Part shown: piece after piece, positions 60,721 through 64,000 of the stretch | Position numbering within the stretch: the first letter of the stretch is position 1 | How the letters are laid out: each line of letters starts with the position of its first letter | Assembly (NCBI GenBank): GCA_963969395.1 | Contig: OZ017801.1 | Coordinates: 21,395,611-21,459,610, forward strand | DNA from: Pseudoscleropodium purum | Taxonomy: Eukaryota > Streptophyta > Bryopsida > Hypnales > Brachytheciaceae | Direction of reading: 5' to 3' | Length of the DNA: 64,000 nt | Made by a program: the position numbers and the translations under genes | Notes under the pieces: generated by a model | What the model was told of the DNA's origin: nothing | The model's database searches: none | What the model saw: the letters and a program-made list of their open reading frames with translations, nothing else

Positions 60721-63700
60721 CACTTATCTTTGTTGACCACTCTCAATTTGAAAAAGTATTTGAACTTGGCAACCTTGCCAAAGGAAGCAGGAAACTTGTC
60801 TTGCTTGATCACTCTAGATTTAAGTGGGTGTTCAAGCTTGGTAGCTTTGCCAAAGGAAGTGGGGAACTTGTCTTCCTTAAATACTCTCGATTTAAAAGAG
60901 TGTTCAAACTTGGTGGCCTTACCAAAGGAAATAGGGTACTTGTCTTCCTTGAATACTTTAGATTTGAAACGATGTTCAAGCCTGATGTTCTTGCCAAAGG
61001 AAGTGGGGAACTTGTCTTCCTTAAGAACTCTATATTTGAGTGAGTGTTTAAATTTGGCAGCTTTGCCAAAAGAGATAGGAAACTTGTTGTCTTTAACTAT
61101 TTTAGATTTGAGAGCTTGCTCAAGGTTGGCAACCTTGCCAAAGGAAGTGGGGAACTTGACTTCCTTGATCATTTTCAATCTAAAGAAATGTTCAAACTTG
61201 ACAGAGTTGCCAAGGGAGATTGGATACTTGTCTTGTTTGACCACTCTAGATTTGAGTGGGTGTTCAAGTTTGGTAGCTTTGCCAAAGGAAGTGGGGAATT
61301 TATCTTCTTTGACATCTCTATTTTTGAGTGATTGCTCAAACTTGGCAACCTTGCTAAAGGAAGTGGGGAACTTGTCTTCTTTAAGAGCTCTATATTTGAA
61401 TGAGTGTTTAAATTTGGTAGCCTTGCCAAAAGAGACAAGAAACTTATTGTCCTTAACCATTTTAGATTTGAGAGCTTGTTCAAGGTTGGCGGCCTTGCCA
61501 AAGGAAGTGGGGAAGTTGACTTCTTTAACCACTCTCAATCTAAGAAAATGTTCAAACTTGATGAAGTTGCCAAGGGAAATTGGATACTTGTCTTGCTTGA
61601 CCACTCTAGATTTGAGTGGGTGTTCAAGTTTGGTAGCTTTGCCAAAAGAAGTGGGGAATTTATCTTCTTTGAAATCTCTATTTTTGAATGATTACTCAAA
61701 CTTGGCAACCTTGCCAAAGGAAGTGGAGAACTTGACTTCCTTGACCACTCTCAATCTAAGAAAATGTTCAAACTTGATGGAGTTGCCAAGGGAGATTGGA
61801 TACTTATCTTGCTTGACCACTTTAAATTTGAGTGGATGTTAACATTTGGTGGCCTTGCCAAAGGAGATGGGAAACTTGTCTTCATTGACCACTCTAGATT
61901 TGAAATGGTATTTAAACTTGGCAACCTTGCCAAAGGAAGTGGGGAACTTGTCTTCTTTGACAAATCTATTTTTGAGTGCATGTTCAAACTTGGTGGCCTT
62001 GCCAAAAGAAGTGGGGAAATTGTCTTCCTTAACCACTTTAGTTTGGAATGAGTATTCAAATATAGCAACCTTGCTAACAGAGATGGGACACTTTTCTTTC
62101 TTAACCACTCTAGATTTGAGCCGGTGTTCAAGCTTGGAGGCCTTGCCAAAAGAAATAGGAAACTTGTCTTCTTTGATTACTCTCAATTTGAGAAAGTGTT
62201 CAAACTTGGCGTCTTTGCCAAAGGAATTGGCATACTTGTCTTTGTTGACTATTCTAAATTTGAAGGGATGTTCAAACTTGGTGGCCTTACCAAAGGAAGT
62301 GGGAAACTTGTCTTCTTTGACAACTTTAGGCTTGAGTGAATGTTCAAGCTTAGCAACCTTGCCAAAAGCGATGAGGTTTCTAAGTTCTTTGACCACTCTA
62401 GATTTGAAACGGTGTTTAAGCTTGGTAATCTTACCAAAGGAAGTAGGAAACTTATTTTTCTTGAGGATTCTAGGTTTAAGTGAGTGTTCAAACTTGACAA
62501 ACTTGCCAAGAGAAATGGGACACTTATGTTCTTTGACTACTCTAGATTTGAGCAAGTGTGCAAGCTTGTTAATTTTGCCAATGGAAGTGGGGAACTTGTC
62601 TTTCTTGAGAACTTTTATTTTGAGTGATTGTTCAAATTTGGAAATCTTGCCAAAAAAAATTGGGGACTTGTCTTCCTTGACCAATCTAGATTTGAGCAAT
62701 TGTTCAAGCTTGGTGACCTTGCCAAAAGAGATTGGAAACTTGTTCTCCTTGACCACTCTAGATTTGAGTGAGTGTTCAAGCTTAGCAACCTTGCCAAAGG
62801 AAATTGGATACTTGTCTTTGTTGACCAATCTATACTTGAATCAATGTTCAAGCTTGGCAACCTTGCCAAAAGATATTGGAGACTTGTTTTCCTTGACTAC
62901 TCTAGAATTGAGTGAATGTTCAAAATTGGCAACCTTGCCATGGAAGATTGGGGACTTGTCTTCTTTGACTACTCTAGATTTGAGTGATTGTTCAAGATTA
63001 GTGACCTTGCCAAAGGAGATTGGGGACTTGTTTTCCTTGACTACTCTAGATTTGAGTAAGTGTTCAAGCTTGGCAACCTTATCAAAGGAAATTGGAGACT
63101 TATCTTCTTTGACCAATCTAGATTTGAGCAATTGTTCAAGCTTGGTGACCTTACCAAAGGAGATTGGAAACTTGTTTTCCTTGACCACTCTAGATTTGAG
63201 TGAAAGTTCAAACTTGGCAACCTTGCCAAAGGAAATTGGATACTTGTCTTTGTTAACCAATCTATATTTGAATCAATGTTCAAGCTTGGCAACCTTGCCA
63301 AAAGAGATTGGAGACTTATTTTCCTTGACTACTCTAGATTTGAGTGAATGTTCAAAATTGGCAACCTTGCCAAGGAAGATTGGGGACTTGTCTTCCTTGA
63401 CCACTCTAGATTTGAGTGATTGTTTAAGCTTGGCAACCTTGCCAAAGGAAATTGGGTACTTGTCTTCCTTGACCAATCTAGATTTGAGCAATTGTTCAAA
63501 CTTGATGACCTTACCAAAGGAAATTGGAGAGTTGTTTTCCTTGACAACTTTAGATTTAAAACAATGTTCAAGTTTGTCAGCCTTGCCAATGGAAATTGGG
63601 AACTTGCCTTCTTTGACTACTTTAGATTTGAGTGATTGTTCAAATTTGGCAACATTGCCATAGAAGATGGGTTACTTGTCATCTTTAACCACTTTAGTCT

Positions 63701-64000
63701 ATAGATTTGGGCGGGTGTTGGTCTTGCCTAAAGAAGTAGAGGACTTCACTTCCTTGACAATTTTCAATTTGTTTGGATGTTCAAGTTTAAAAAAATATCA
63801 AAGGAATTTAAAAACTTGTCTTCTTTTGACAACTTTCAATCTTTTAGGTATTCAAGCTTGATAGTATTGCCATAAAAAGACAGATTGTTGTCTTTTCTGA
63901 CTACTTATTATTTTTTGAGGTGAACAATCTTAGCACTATAGGTAAAGGAAATATAGAACTTATCTTTGCTAACCAATCCAAACTTGAGTGGTGTTCAAAT
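59407..64000 (+). repeat. 72-bp LRR-coding repeat array, copy 2
   Basis: Same array as at 25795-30600, cut by the window edge. The higher-order 360/216-bp and 432-bp blocks recur at about 61044-61842 and 62647-63511. Confidence 0.95.
60721..64000 (+). pseudogene. LRR-coding continuation beyond the stop, copy 2
   Basis: Same as 27109-30388. Further in-frame stops are TAA at 61840-61842 and TAG at 63661-63663. Sharing of all stops with copy 1 dates them before the duplication, unless the copies were homogenised. The window ends inside the degraded tail. Confidence 0.7.

Larger units (their letters stand above)
41210..64000 (+). repeat. unit 2 of the 33.6-kb direct duplication (truncated by the window)
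   Basis: Repeats 7624-30388 in the same orientation. It begins within the right part of the hAT element, without the transposase gene, joined to a cut ~150-bp repeat. All genes, pseudogenes, stop codons and transposons of unit 1 recur. Copy 2 differs by G at 41518 and one additional 26-bp unit at 49987-50107; I found no other difference by eye. Such near-identity means a very recent event, gene conversion, or an assembly artefact. Confidence 0.9.

Overview
The window looks like nuclear DNA of a land plant, most probably a moss (moderate confidence). It is strongly AT-rich, with spliceosomal introns (GT...AG), plant-type transposons (hAT, CACTA and mariner remnants), a broken PPR editing-factor fragment, and an immune receptor with the order helical domain - protein kinase - NB-ARC - LRR. 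That receptor order is known mainly from mosses (the 'PNL' class of Physcomitrium). Nothing bacterial is present.

Layout. 1-7623: AT-rich DNA with a partial unknown ORF, small GC-rich 'CGTCCG' islands that look like transposon ends, and a decayed hAT transposase gene (4187-7541). 7624-41209: one unit of a very large direct duplication. In order it holds the hAT 3' end, a decayed multi-domain accessory gene with coiled-coil and RING-H2 segments (8203-11600), a second hAT-type end, a PPR fragment, a 643-bp CACTA-type element, GC-intermediate gene-poor DNA with a 26-bp minisatellite, AT-rich spacer, the kinase-NLR gene (22124-27108), and about 3.5 kb of further LRR-coding repeats beyond its first stop codon. 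The unit ends with gene-poor DNA (30600-41209) holding a palindromic-motif array, a fossil mariner transposase and a family of about 150-bp repeats. 41210-64000: a second copy of the unit, cut off by the window edge at the position equal to 30388. Offsets are +33586 before, and +33612 after, the minisatellite. The only differences I found are one A/G substitution (7932/41518) and one extra 26-bp minisatellite unit.

Biology. The one plausible host gene system is the NLR pair. A hydrophobic first helix and a helical segment resembling MLKL/MCA-type bundles are followed by a kinase that keeps its catalytic residues, a complete NB-ARC switch, and 19 LRRs before a stop. Forty-one more LRR units follow in exact 72-bp register, interrupted only by nonsense codons. 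Duplication is visible at three scales: 72-bp LRR units, 216/360/432-bp blocks of LRR units, and the 33.6-kb segment. The transposon genes are all broken, mostly by stops that a single C-to-T (or G-to-A) change can explain.

Limits. No database search, dN/dS, RNA or read-depth data were available. The near-identity of the two copies means an assembly duplication cannot be excluded from sequence alone.
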